A DNA stretch of 64,000 nucleotides from NCBI GenBank assembly GCA_001567255.1, contig LNBW01000003.1, forward strand, positions 50,967 through 114,966, written 5' to 3'. The position numbers and the translations under genes are program-made. The notes beneath the pieces are model-generated. The model worked only from the letters and a program-made list of their open reading frames with translations, did not search any database and was not told where the DNA came from. This document shows, piece after piece, positions 18,355-27,011 of this stretch. The stretch comes from Bacteroidetes bacterium OLB9. Lineage in GTDB: Bacteria; Bacteroidota; Bacteroidia; Chitinophagales; Saprospiraceae. Position 1 is the first letter of the stretch, and every line of letters starts with the position of its first letter.

Positions 18355-19956
18355 TTGAAAATGAAAATCGTTTTAAAATTGGTCGTCGGGATATTATTGT
18401 TTTCTGGTATTCAGGGAATAGCACAAACTGACCTGGCACCTGGCATTAGGATGATAGAGAATGAGAATTATGGTGAGGCCACAGCTTATTTTGAAAAAAT
18501 TTCAAAAGAAGAACCAAAAGAAGGACTTCCAATATATTATCTTGCAAAAATTAAATATAAACTGGAAGAATATCAGGCTGCAGCAGCATTGTTTGATCAG
18601 GCAGTGAAGGTAGATAAAAAATGTGTTTTATGTACTATTGGTCAGGGACAAATGTTGCTTGAAGATGGTAAAACAGAGGAAGCAGAAAAGAAGCTTTCTT
18701 ATATAAGTTTGCGGAATAAAAAGTCAGCTGCGGTACAGGCTGCCATCGGAGATGTATATCTTTACAGTAGGAAACCTGACTATAAAATGGCTATTGAATA
18801 TTTAACTAAAGCTAGGGACATTGACCCTTCTATCGGTGCTTACTGGGCACATTTGGGAGATGCTTTTGATGCAGATAATCAAGCCGGCAACGCTATGAAT
18901 GCTTATGAAACGGCAGTCAAAAAAGATAATAAAAATGTAGAAGCATATATTTCTATGGCAAAAATATGGCGTGCCACTGATAATAGAGACCTTGCTATTA
19001 GTAATTTATTACAAGCTGTTAAGTTGGCCCCTGATTATGCACCAGCATATAAGACGCTGTATGAAACCTATATGCGTTTCGGCATGAATGATAAAGTATT
19101 ACCTATATTAGAGAAATATGTGTCACTTGCTGGAACAGATGAACTGGCCAAAATCAGACTATTGAGATTTATGGTGACCGAAGCACGCGATTATGACAGG
19201 GCAATAGAATTAGGTGATGAGCTGAAGCGTACAAGTAGTGATTATTCTATCAATAGATGGCTTGCTTATGCGTATGCAAATAAGGAAGAGTTTGAAAAGG
19301 CAAATGAATATATGATGCAACTTGATTCCAGTATTGCGAGTGGTACAGGAGAGCAATATGATGCAGATATCTACTATAAAGGAGTGATTGCTATGGGTCT
19401 GAAGGATTATGACAAGGCTCTGGGATATTATCATCAAATGTGGAAAAAGGATTCTACTGGTAGAGACGAAGTATTGGGTAATCTCGCTAAGAAATTTTAT
19501 GATGAGAAGGATTATGAAAATGCTATTAGATTTTACAAAGAAAAAGCAAAATATCATGATCTACAGGTGATTGAGCAGTATCTTTTAGCTGGGTCTTTCT
19601 ATGCTAAAAAGGATTATGAAGCCTCTTTGTTAGAATTTAAAAAGTTGACTGAAATTTCTCCAAATTATGCAATGGCCTGGTATAATATAGCAAAATGTGT
19701 AGAAAAAAGAGATCCGGATCATTTGACATATCCTGCTATGGAGAATTTTAAGAATTTCCTTACAGTAATTGATGAAACGCCAATGGAACAACGAACACCA
19801 TATATCAATTACATTATTGATGCGTATATGTATCTTGGATATGGCTATGTCAATGCTGATGATAATAAACTTGCAAAGGAAGCATTTGAAAAAGTATTAG
19901 TTTACAATCCGGAGCATGCTAAAGCAAAGGAATACGTAGAATTATTGTCAAAGTAA
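18355..19956 (+). CDS. Exported tetratricopeptide-repeat protein
   Basis: A 533-residue protein. A signal peptide (1-24, ending GIAQ) is followed by TPR units along nearly the whole length, for example EEYQAAAALFDQAVKVDKKC, NAMNAYETAVKKDNKNVEAY, LAISNLLQAVKLAPDYAPAY and LAKEAFEKVLVYNPEHAKAK at the C-terminus. TPR arrays act as protein-binding scaffolds. It lies 43 bases after the PstS-like gene and is followed by a strong terminator, so the two probably form one unit at the end of the exb/tonB cluster. The periplasmic partner cannot be read from the sequence. Confidence 0.85.
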   Translation: MKMKIVLKLVVGILLFSGIQGIAQTDLAPGIRMIENENYGEATAYFEKISKEEPKEGLPIYYLAKIKYKLEEYQAAAALFDQAVKVDKKCVLCTIGQGQMLLEDGKTEEAEKKLSYISLRNKKSAAVQAAIGDVYLYSRKPDYKMAIEYLTKARDIDPSIGAYWAHLGDAFDADNQAGNAMNAYETAVKKDNKNVEAYISMAKIWRATDNRDLAISNLLQAVKLAPDYAPAYKTLYETYMRFGMNDKVLPILEKYVSLAGTDELAKIRLLRFMVTEARDYDRAIELGDELKRTSSDYSINRWLAYAYANKEEFEKANEYMMQLDSSIASGTGEQYDADIYYKGVIAMGLKDYDKALGYYHQMWKKDSTGRDEVLGNLAKKFYDEKDYENAIRFYKEKAKYHDLQVIEQYLLAGSFYAKKDYEASLLEFKKLTEISPNYAMAWYNIAKCVEKRDPDHLTYPAMENFKNFLTVIDETPMEQRTPYINYIIDAYMYLGYGYVNADDNKLAKEAFEKVLVYNPEHAKAKEYVELLSK

Positions 19957-20307
19957 TATTGTACTAATTTTTTAAATAAAGGCAATTTCAGAACGAATTT
20001 GCCTTTATTTTTTTGGATAATTGATACCTACTGGTTCTTTATTAAGTTACTAGGTTATAATATAATTCAAAATTAGAGCTTTGATATTTACAACATGAAA
20101 GTATTACATCATTTTATCCGTATATCTGTTTTCTGTCTTAGCTAGAGCGGCGTTACATAGTGTTATAGTTATATTTTCTAACTAATCCATTTCTTCTTAT
20201 TTAAAATTAACAGGCTGAATATTACCATATTAAAGTTAGATAAATTTTGGCAAAATGTCATTCTAAATTTTTCTCCTTCTTTGTTGTTATAAAGTCGTAG
20301 GGTATTG
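19957..20307. other. Intergenic region with a terminator and no gene
   Basis: Apart from the terminator at 19978-20013, the region holds no supported gene. A 16-codon frame at 20096 starts like a signal peptide but ends at once and is not credited. Confidence 0.6.
19978..20013 (+). terminator. Intrinsic terminator after the TPR gene
   Basis: AAAGGCAA (19978-19985) pairs with TTGCCTTT (19999-20006), followed by ATTTTTTT. It lies 22 bases past the stop codon of the TPR gene. Confidence 0.8.
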
Positions 20308-21093
20308 TTATAAACAGGCGGTAGAACCACCATCCACTTGGAGGTTGACACCTGTGATATAAGAAGCTGCTGGTGATGCCAGAAAAGCAACCGCAGCAGC
20401 TATTTCTTCAGTCTTGCCAAATCTGGCCATTGGAATATTTGATTTCAGTTCGTTTTCGATTTCTTCAATAGATTTTGCAGTCTTACTGGCTCTGTTGCTT
20501 ATGAATTCCTTGAGGCTGTCAGTATGAGTAAAGCCTGGCAGAATATTATTGACCGTGATGCCAAAAGGAGCAAGTTCATTGGAAAGGGTTTTTGACCAGG
20601 CGGCTACAGCTGCCCTCACCGTGTTGGATACGCCTAGTCCGGTGATTGGCGTTTTGGCCGATACTGAAATCATATTTATGATGCGTCCATAGCCGTATTT
20701 TTTCATTCCTGGAACCACTAAACCAGCAATAGTATGATTGACGATAAGATGTTGATTGAAGGCCTGTTTAAATTCATCTCCATCTGCACTCAAGATCGCA
20801 CCAGGTGCAGGGCCTCCAGTATTATTAATGAGTATGTGTATTGGCCGATTCTGAACTAATGATTTTACTTTTCTCTGGAGACCATTTACATCAGTAACAT
20901 CAGCTACTATAAAGCTATGGTGCTGACCATCATTGATGGTTAAGTCATTTACTGCATCCAGCAGCAGGTCGCTATTTCTGGATAATAAGATGACGTTAGC
21001 ACCTAGCTGAGACAATGCTACAGCGGATGCTTTGCCGAGGCCTTTAGAACCTCCTATAACTAGTGCATTTTTGCCTTTTAAATCAAAATTCAT
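20308..21093 (-). CDS. SDR-family oxidoreductase lacking the catalytic Tyr and Lys
   Basis: A 261-residue short-chain dehydrogenase/reductase. The cofactor motif GGSKGLGK (14-21) and the NNTGG motif (90-94) are normal, as is the C-terminal FLASPAASYITGVNLQVDGG. In the active site Ser143 is present, but the canonical YxxxK is replaced by Ser156 and Arg160 (VSNTVRAAV), the spacing being otherwise exact. Homologues with this N/SxxxR variant are common and are often labelled 3-oxoacyl-ACP reductases, but their chemistry is not established; reductase activity should not be assumed. The gene stands alone with its own promoter-like element. Confidence 0.88.
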   Translation of the reverse strand: MNFDLKGKNALVIGGSKGLGKASAVALSQLGANVILLSRNSDLLLDAVNDLTINDGQHHSFIVADVTDVNGLQRKVKSLVQNRPIHILINNTGGPAPGAILSADGDEFKQAFNQHLIVNHTIAGLVVPGMKKYGYGRIINMISVSAKTPITGLGVSNTVRAAVAAWSKTLSNELAPFGITVNNILPGFTHTDSLKEFISNRASKTAKSIEEIENELKSNIPMARFGKTEEIAAAVAFLASPAASYITGVNLQVDGGSTACL

Positions 21094-21118
21094 ATTATTG
21101 TGCGGTCAATCATTTTCA

Positions 21119-21126
21119 CAAACATA
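21119..21126 (-). promoter_or_regulatory. -7 promoter element of the SDR gene
   Basis: The minus strand reads TATGTTTG here, a perfect TAnnTTTG, 25 bases before the ATG at 21093. I see no TTG at the expected -33 spacing. Confidence 0.4.
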
Positions 21127-21186
21127 CAATCAATATCATACTATAAACGAAATGAAGATGTATCGGTTTATTTTTTCTAATTGTGA

Positions 21187-21948
21187 CTAAGATTCATACC
21201 ATTTTATAGTGTCGGGATATTGAATATCACAAAGCATCAGACCAATGGCTGGAACACTCCAGTCTTGCGATAGACGATCTTGATTATTTAGAGCATTTTT
21301 GACTTCTTCAAGTGACGCTTTGCCTCTTGCCACCTGCAGGCACATGCCTACAATTAACCGTATCATGCCACGTAAAAACCGGTCTGAAGTAACCTTATAA
21401 GTATAATCCTCTCCATTTTTAATCCAGGCACTTTCTGTCAGATGGCAGTCCATAGTTTTTGCACCAGAATGCAACTTGCAAAAGGTAGTAAAGTCAGTAT
21501 ATTCCAGCAGAAGATTAGCGGTCTGATTGAGAACGGACAAGTCGGGCGTGTCATAGAAATAAAAATAAGAATATGGCTTAAATGGTGATTTGTTGGTATG
21601 TAAACGATATTGATAAGAGCGAGATATTGCGTTAAATCTTGCATGAGCATCATCCTTTACCCGATAAATATCGTGAATCGCTATATCATCTGGTAGAACT
21701 CTGTTGAGTCGGTGAATAATGGTAGGAATATCATCCAGTGGCTCAAAGTCAAAGTGGGCGATATAATCTTTAGCATGTACGCCGGTATCTGTACGTCCAC
21801 ATCCAGTTATAGGTATATCTTTTCTTAGATAGGTATGTAAGGCGTTTTCTATAGTGGACTGAATAGTGATTGTTCCTTTATGTGGCTGAGATTGCCAGCC
21901 ATTGTAGGCTGTACCACAATAGGAAAGTCGGATGAAATATCTAGCCAA
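21187..21948 (-). CDS. truA: tRNA pseudouridine(38-40) synthase
   Basis: A 253-residue protein of normal TruA length. It isomerises uridines 38-40 in the anticodon stem-loop. The catalytic Asp lies in CGRTDTGVHAKDY (Asp54). Also seen are the N-terminal YCGTAYNGWQSQP and the C-terminal FLRGMIRLIVGMCL motif. The frame is intact, transcribed on its own between the SDR gene and a small membrane protein gene. Confidence 0.96.
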   Translation of the reverse strand: MARYFIRLSYCGTAYNGWQSQPHKGTITIQSTIENALHTYLRKDIPITGCGRTDTGVHAKDYIAHFDFEPLDDIPTIIHRLNRVLPDDIAIHDIYRVKDDAHARFNAISRSYQYRLHTNKSPFKPYSYFYFYDTPDLSVLNQTANLLLEYTDFTTFCKLHSGAKTMDCHLTESAWIKNGEDYTYKVTSDRFLRGMIRLIVGMCLQVARGKASLEEVKNALNNQDRLSQDWSVPAIGLMLCDIQYPDTIKWYES

Positions 21949-22127
21949 TATTCGATGTATTAAAATTAAGATACAAAGTTATACTTCGTACTTAAGATTG
22001 GAAAGAAAAGCAAGTCAAATATCCAATGAACTTGGTGTTAGGATAAAACATTAACCCAGAAACTAACCGAAGTCAGTCCCTCAACTGAAAATGAACAAAT
22101 TTGAAGGGATTGCTTTTATGGAAGAGA

Positions 22128-22283
22128 TTACATCCACCTCATTGCCTTGACAAAATAAGTGCAAAATGGTGGCAACATCACCCAAAACCACTCAGGCTTG
22201 AAAAGCAAAAATAAAACGATACCAGCCAGAGAGGCTAAAGTATAAATCCAGTATAATCCTACAGATTCTTCCTGTCTTGTCAT
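22128..22283 (-). CDS. Small hydrophobic protein, function unknown
   Basis: A 51-residue frame from ATG 22283 (MTRQEESVGLYW...). Two hydrophobic stretches, about 9-26 and 28-43, are joined by a Lys/Pro/Glu turn (KPEWFW) and the end is basic (VKAMRWM). Upstream in-frame codons exist, but they lack a better start. Short two-helix proteins like this are frequent in Bacteroidota. The composition and the sensible topology argue for a real gene, but there is no operon support. Confidence 0.5.
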   Translation of the reverse strand: MTRQEESVGLYWIYTLASLAGIVLFLLFKPEWFWVMLPPFCTYFVKAMRWM

Positions 22284-22292
22284 GATGTTTCT

Positions 22293-22300
22293 TATTTTTG
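22293..22300 (+). promoter_or_regulatory. Possible -7 promoter element for the GHMP kinase gene
   Basis: TATTTTTG matches TAnnTTTG, 55 bases before the ATG at 22356. No well-spaced TTG is present. Confidence 0.3.
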
Positions 22301-22355
22301 TGCTTGATAATTGATATTGTAACTGCAAATGTAATACTTTACATCAAATTATCTC

Positions 22356-23255
22356 ATGAATCATAAAATATCTTTGTCTGAATCCACAAAATACTTTAAT
22401 TCAAAAATTTTGCTCTTTGGCGAATATACAGTGACTTTGGGTTCAGAAGCGCTGGCAGTTCCTTTTAATGGATACAAGGGTGGTTTTAGTTTTTTGTCTT
22501 CTTCTCAGTATATTACGGAGATACTTTTGAAATTGTATAATTACTGCCACCTTAACCAACTGGGAGTATATTATGACTTAACGCGGTTTAAAGTTGATAT
22601 AGATAATGGATTGACCTTTGATGCAGATGTTCCCTTTGGATATGGTCTAGGCAGTAGTGGTGTTTTGATAGCCGCCTTTTATGATAGATATGGTATAAAA
22701 GAAGACGCTTCTCTAGGAGCAATCAAGGACGTTCTAGCGCAGGCAGAAAGTTGCTTTCATGGTGTAAGTTCTGGAATGGATCCGCTTGTATCCTATCTTG
22801 ATAGTCCGGTATATTTTAGCAATTCTGGTTGCATTGCTCTGAATGAAGCGCCTTTGGATTTATCAAATTTCTTCATGTTAGATACAGGTATTTCGCGTAA
22901 GACAACAGATTATGTTGAAATTTTTAAAATAAAGTGTGTCGAAAAAGCATTTAAAAACGTGTTAGAAGAGCTCAAGAAGTTAAATACACAAGCTATTTTA
23001 ACATTATTTGCCAATGATTTTCTTAATAACGGAGCTGTTGTTCGCAAGATTAGTGAGTTACAATTAGAAGCATTTTCAGAAATGATACCCGAAGCATATC
23101 TACATTTATGGGAAAAAGGCCTTCAAACTGACGAATACTATCTGAAGCTTTGCGGTGCTGGTGGTGGTGGGATGATACTAGGCTGGAGCATCTCGAAGGA
23201 CAAAATCAAACACCTAGAGCCTGTATTTTTAAATACCGACAACAAAACAACATGA
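22356..23255 (+). CDS. GHMP-family kinase, mevalonate kinase-like
   Basis: A 299-residue protein of the galactokinase/homoserine/mevalonate/phosphomevalonate kinase superfamily. It contains LLFGEYTVTLGSEALAVP (motif 1), the ATP loop DVPFGYGLGSSGVLIAAF at about 89-106, and the C-terminal KLCGAGGGGMILGW (motif 3). GEYTVTLG resembles the mevalonate kinase signature, and Bacteroidota often encode such orphan GHMP kinases beside mevalonate-pathway genes, but none is seen here. The substrate is therefore uncertain. It is followed by a lipoprotein gene in the same direction, 37 bases on. Confidence 0.82.
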   Translation: MNHKISLSESTKYFNSKILLFGEYTVTLGSEALAVPFNGYKGGFSFLSSSQYITEILLKLYNYCHLNQLGVYYDLTRFKVDIDNGLTFDADVPFGYGLGSSGVLIAAFYDRYGIKEDASLGAIKDVLAQAESCFHGVSSGMDPLVSYLDSPVYFSNSGCIALNEAPLDLSNFFMLDTGISRKTTDYVEIFKIKCVEKAFKNVLEELKKLNTQAILTLFANDFLNNGAVVRKISELQLEAFSEMIPEAYLHLWEKGLQTDEYYLKLCGAGGGGMILGWSISKDKIKHLEPVFLNTDNKTT

Positions 23256-23292
23256 TGTATCGTTAGAATACTGGAATAATAAATAAAACAAT

Positions 23293-23649
23293 ATGAAATT
23301 TTTCAAATTATCAGTTTTCTTGTTTGCAATCTTTATGATAGCGGCTTGTGGCAAGGACGATGTAACTGCTCCGGTTATTACTATTACATCACCTGCTGAC
23401 GGAAGCATTTTAGAGAAAGGCAAAACCTATCCTGTAGAAGGTACTATTACTGATGATACAGAGCTAGCAGAGATTGTTATTGGCGATATTAAGGTCAATA
23501 CATTTGATTCGCCAACAAAACATACGATTGCTAATATCCAGCTTCCTATACCGGCTGATGCAGAAGCAGGCTCATCATATTTTGTAGTGACAGCTAAGGA
23601 TAAGGCAGGAAATACAGCTACAAAAAACATCAATTTTACCGTTAAGTAA
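23293..23649 (+). CDS. Lipoprotein with an Ig-like domain
   Basis: A 118-residue protein with a lipobox at IAAC (Cys19) after a short hydrophobic signal, then one bacterial Ig-like beta-sandwich: PVITITSPADGSILEKGKTY through AGNTATKNINFTVK, as in Big/cadherin-like extracellular modules. It is probably attached to the outer membrane or periplasmic face. The stop codon overlaps the start of cysQ by one base (TAATG), so the two genes are translationally coupled. The ligand or partner is unknown. Confidence 0.75.
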   Translation: MKFFKLSVFLFAIFMIAACGKDDVTAPVITITSPADGSILEKGKTYPVEGTITDDTELAEIVIGDIKVNTFDSPTKHTIANIQLPIPADAEAGSSYFVVTAKDKAGNTATKNINFTVK

Positions 23650-24470
23650 TGATGCAGGGAGATAATGGTGAAAGATCCATTATAGACCTAGCGTTAATGG
23701 AGCAATCAGTTGATCAGATTTATAGCCTACTGGCCAAAGCTAGTCAGGCTATTCTTGATATTTATCAGTATGGTCACTTTAATATTGAAAGAAAACACGA
23801 CAATAGCCCTGTTACAGAAGCAGACTTGCAATCAAATGTTATCATTACTGAGGGTCTAAAGAAACTGTTTTCGCACATTCCGATAATTTCTGAAGAGGCA
23901 ACGATTCAAGACTATAAAGAACGAATAAATTGGGAGTGGCTATGGTTACTGGATCCACTGGATGGAACAAAGGAATTTGTCAAACACACAGATGAATTTA
24001 CCATTAATCTGGCGTTGATTCACAACCATAAAGTGGTTGCTGGTTTTCTATATATTCCCATACAGAACGGGATGTACTTTGCCATTCAAGGGAAAGGGGC
24101 TTTTCAATACAAGGCTGATGGTCATCATTTAAGATTAAGCGTCAGTAATTTTACTTTAGATCAGAAAAACATTAGAGTAGTCATCAGTAAGAATCACAAA
24201 GATCAGGCTACTCAGTCATATATTGATGTTCTGAATGAACCGATACTGATTGAAAAAGGCTCAGCAATCAAGTTTGTAAGTATTGCTAAAGGAGAGACAG
24301 ATTATTATCCACGGATGATTCACATAATGGAATGGGATACAGCTGCCGGCCAGATATTAATAGAAGAAGCAGGAGGACAACTAGTAGAAGCTACTTCAGG
24401 AAAATCGCTTAGATACAATAAACCGACGATGGTCAACCCTTATTTTATAGCATCCGGTAAAATCCTATAG
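23649..24470 (+). CDS. cysQ: 3'(2'),5'-bisphosphate nucleotidase CysQ
   Basis: A 273-residue protein of the inositol monophosphatase superfamily. Metal-binding motifs are visible: PIISEE (Glu pair), LLDPLDGTKEF (about 99-109) and MEWDTAAGQIL near the C-terminus. CysQ removes the 3' phosphate from PAP/PAPS made by sulfate activation. An inositol-1-phosphatase role is the main alternative. Two Met codons lie together at the start (MMQ); the first overlaps the previous stop. It is followed 3 bases later by a glycosyltransferase gene. Confidence 0.88.
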   Translation: MMQGDNGERSIIDLALMEQSVDQIYSLLAKASQAILDIYQYGHFNIERKHDNSPVTEADLQSNVIITEGLKKLFSHIPIISEEATIQDYKERINWEWLWLLDPLDGTKEFVKHTDEFTINLALIHNHKVVAGFLYIPIQNGMYFAIQGKGAFQYKADGHHLRLSVSNFTLDQKNIRVVISKNHKDQATQSYIDVLNEPILIEKGSAIKFVSIAKGETDYYPRMIHIMEWDTAAGQILIEEAGGQLVEATSGKSLRYNKPTMVNPYFIASGKIL

Positions 24471-24472
24471 GG

Positions 24473-25237
24473 ATGAAAAGTAGCATATATAGTGCAGTCA
24501 TCATTGCTAAAAACGAAGAGCGGACTATTGCCTCATGTATTCGTGCCATGAAGCAAATTACAGATGATGTGATTGTGGTTTTAGATCATCGTTCTGACGA
24601 CAAAACCCGATACATCAGTGAAGAAATGGGCGCTCGAGTGTATATAAAAAAGTGGGAAGGATATTCAGAAAATAAAAACTTTGGAGTGAGTCTAGCCATC
24701 AATGACTGGATATTATGTCCGGATGCTGACGAAATACCAAATGATGAACTCATCAAAAATATTAAAGAGTTAAAACCGGAATTAAATAAAGTATATAAAT
24801 TTAATATCCAGACCTATTTTGGTGACTATGCAGTGCAGTATTGCGGTTGGTTTCCAGATTGGAACATACGACTATTTAACCGGGAGGTGATGAGATGGAA
24901 TGACAGTAAGGTGCATGAGAAACTGGTAGCTACCAAGACAGTCCAACCCACAAAAGTGGATGGATTGTTGTTGCATTATAGTTTTATTGACAAAGTACAC
25001 ATGGAACAAAAGTTTGACTACTATGCAAAAATGAGAGCTGAAGAATGGATAAGACAAGGCAAAAAGCCAAAGAGGTATAAACAATGGTTAGGTCCGACTT
25101 TTAGGTTCTTTCGTACCTATATTTTGAAAGCTGGATTTCTGGATGGTAAATATGGATGGATAATAGCTCACAATGAATATATACTTAAAAAGAAAGAACT
25201 AGTTTATTGGAGAGCAATGTATAGAAAAGAAAACTAA
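24473..25237 (+). CDS. Family 2 glycosyltransferase (LPS core type)
   Basis: A 254-residue GT-A fold enzyme. SAVIIAKNEERTIASCIRAM at the N-terminus is the family 2 nucleotide-sugar motif and CPDADEIPNDELI (about 83-95) supplies the DxD-like metal site. GWFPDWNIRLFNREVMRW and HEKLV follow, as in WaaE/KdtX-type glucosyl or heptosyl transferases. It likely adds a sugar to LPS core or a related glycan in the cytoplasm. It forms the end of the kinase-lipoprotein-cysQ-transferase run. The donor and acceptor are unknown. Confidence 0.87.
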   Translation: MKSSIYSAVIIAKNEERTIASCIRAMKQITDDVIVVLDHRSDDKTRYISEEMGARVYIKKWEGYSENKNFGVSLAINDWILCPDADEIPNDELIKNIKELKPELNKVYKFNIQTYFGDYAVQYCGWFPDWNIRLFNREVMRWNDSKVHEKLVATKTVQPTKVDGLLLHYSFIDKVHMEQKFDYYAKMRAEEWIRQGKKPKRYKQWLGPTFRFFRTYILKAGFLDGKYGWIIAHNEYILKKKELVYWRAMYRKEN

Positions 25238-25276
25238 AAAAGCAATCGTCAATATTTAATCGACGACTGCTTTTTT
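25236..25276. terminator. Bidirectional intrinsic terminator between convergent genes
   Basis: An A run, GCA and TCGTC (25236-25250) pair with GACGA, T and GCTTTTTT (25262-25276) with one mismatch. A runs on one side and T runs on the other allow termination from both the glycosyltransferase and the ArsR gene. Confidence 0.8.
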
Positions 25277-25303
25277 ATCTTTTTTAGTTGGAAAGTTTGA
25301 GTT

Positions 25304-25612
25304 TTAAGCTTTGCCTACAAATCTTTTGACAGCATAACTAGCTTTGTCAACCACATCATAATTCACTTTATAGATGTGGAATTTTCCTGTGACTTCAACT
25401 GAAACAACCCCTGCCATTCTCAATATTTTAAGATGTTGAGATGTGATGCTTTGTTCCAGATTGAGTGTGCTGTATATTTTGTTGACATTTATGGTTTCAT
25501 TTTGATCAATGAACTCCAAAATCTTCAACCGTAGGGGATGAGCTAATGCTCGCATCAATTCCGACGCATACTCTAATTTGTCGGTTTCAAAAGTGACTTT
25601 TGTACCTTTCAT
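25304..25612 (-). CDS. ArsR-family winged-helix regulator (first paralogue)
   Basis: Residues after ATG 25612 (MKGTKVTFETDKLEYASELMRALAHPLRL) give a 102-residue protein; a 13-residue extension to 25651 is possible but lacks conservation. The winged helix covers about 20-95: LAHPLRLKILEFIDQNETINVNKIY, then the recognition helix LEQSITSQHLKILRMAGVV. There are no clustered Cys or His that would suggest a metal sensor, so the input signal is unknown. It is a paralogue of the gene at 25825-26163: both share the LEQS(I/V)(T/A)SQHL motif. Confidence 0.85.
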   Translation of the reverse strand: MKGTKVTFETDKLEYASELMRALAHPLRLKILEFIDQNETINVNKIYSTLNLEQSITSQHLKILRMAGVVSVEVTGKFHIYKVNYDVVDKASYAVKRFVGKA

Positions 25613-25824
25613 TTTGTGTTTCTTATTTTTAGATTTAAGACCTTGGCACAAATATGAAGAGATATTTTAATATGACAAAGAAAATATATAAAAAAATGTT
25701 AATTTGTAATAAAAAAAATATCTCTAGGTCTGAAAGGAACTCAAAAAGATGATAAAAGGTAAAATTTTCGTATCACAAAAGATTGATGCTCATTAAATAA
25801 TAACACACAACTAAAAGTAAGTTG

Positions 25825-26163
25825 TTAACTGGTCAAATCCTCAACTAATGTTGAAATTTGACTTAATCTCTCCTTGTCGAGAGAATAATAGATAAACTTA
25901 CCTTGTCGGTCTGTGGCCACCACACCGGCTCTTCTAAGAATTGCAAGGTGTTGTGAAGCAACAGACTGTTCTAGTCTCAGCTTGATATAAATATCAGTGA
26001 CTGTCATCGTCTCACCATCCTCAAGGAGATCGATGATACGCTGTCGAAGCTTGTGGTTTACAGCTCTCAATACTAATACCGCTTTTCTGAGGTCAGCATA
26101 ATCAAGCTGTACTTCTTTACCTCCTTTCTTTAACGTAACGGTTTCGTTCTTCTTATTTCTCAT
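25825..26163 (-). CDS. ArsR-family winged-helix regulator (second paralogue)
   Basis: A 112-residue protein with the ArsR HTH at about 30-100: LRAVNHKLRQRIIDLLEDGETMTVTDIY and LEQSVASQHLAILRRAGVVATDRQGKFIYY. Metal-coordinating cysteines are absent. It lies 212 bases upstream of the related gene at 25304 and points the same way, but the gap suggests separate units. Tandem, non-identical ArsR-type repressors hint at gene duplication. The targets are unknown; it is not beside an arsenic or metal operon. Confidence 0.88.
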   Translation of the reverse strand: MRNKKNETVTLKKGGKEVQLDYADLRKAVLVLRAVNHKLRQRIIDLLEDGETMTVTDIYIKLRLEQSVASQHLAILRRAGVVATDRQGKFIYYSLDKERLSQISTLVEDLTS

Positions 26164-26317
26164 GCGAAATTATTTGTTAGTTCACGGAATTCGGATAGAG
26201 TAATTCAATAACCTTGCCAAACAGTATTATGTGAGAGAAATTATTTGATTTTTCAATATATATGACAAAATTGTCAATATATAAATAACTAAATTATATG
26301 GAATAAAGTTTTAAAAA

Positions 26318-27004
26318 TCAAAATAATTTTTTTATTGATTTTGTGATGTTAGGAGATTTAATATAATCTGGACTAAAGTAAGCAGCATCACTATATTCAT
26401 GTTTAAGAAATTTTTCGAGTGCAGGCTTCAGCATATAGGCAGAACTAGTTGAAGTATGTAGTAATTCTACATTAGGGAGAGGAAAAGCTTTATAATATTT
26501 TTCAGCACCATTGCCACAAAGATACAACTTATGATTGCCTAAATAAGGCTGAAAAGTATGCTCGTCTAGGATTACAGCGTGTTTTTCTACTATTGGCATT
26601 CTATTATAATCATATACCGCTGCATATACTTCCATTCGTCTGGCATCAATCATCGGTATAATGTGATCACCTTCACTTAACCTGTCATTAGGTACGCCGG
26701 AAGCCAATATGACCAAACTATCAATAGTAATTAAGGGCTTATTTAAAGCATAACAGATAGTTTTGGCAGTGGAGGCGCCGATGCGCAAAGAGGTATAGGA
26801 TCCCGGACCATCACTGATGGCTATAGCATCAAGGTCTTTTAATCTGATTCCGGCCTTTTGTACAGATTGATCTATAAGTACAGTAAGCAATTCGGCATGG
26901 CTATTAGGAATACTACTTTCTACAAGAGTAACTATAGCCCCATTACTACTAATTGATACCGAGCATACTTCTGTGGAAGTGTCAAGTTGTAGGATGATAG
27001 GCAT
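26318..27004 (-). CDS. tsaB: tRNA threonylcarbamoyladenosine biosynthesis protein TsaB
   Basis: A 228-residue protein from ATG 27004 (MPIILQLDTSTEVCSVSIS); a TTG at 27010 would add two residues. TsaB pairs with TsaD and TsaE to make t6A37. Seen are the N-terminal ASKHA motif LQLDTSTEVCSVSI and SDGPGSYTSLRIGASTAKTI at about 68-87, typical of TsaB. It begins 7 bases after the stop of the S41 protease gene and probably shares its transcript. Confidence 0.93.
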   Translation of the reverse strand: MPIILQLDTSTEVCSVSISSNGAIVTLVESSIPNSHAELLTVLIDQSVQKAGIRLKDLDAIAISDGPGSYTSLRIGASTAKTICYALNKPLITIDSLVILASGVPNDRLSEGDHIIPMIDARRMEVYAAVYDYNRMPIVEKHAVILDEHTFQPYLGNHKLYLCGNGAEKYYKAFPLPNVELLHTSTSSAYMLKPALEKFLKHEYSDAAYFSPDYIKSPNITKSIKKLF

Positions 27005-27011
27005 GAGCAAT

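Noticed and set aside
20096..20146. Short signal-peptide-like frame (16 codons)
   Set aside because: It ends after 16 codons and no frame beyond it continues a protein; treated as chance.
20178..20390. 70-residue minus-strand frame overlapping the end of the SDR gene
   Set aside because: It lies in another frame of a well-conserved gene, has no domain or signal, and is composed of unusual residues for a coding frame here.
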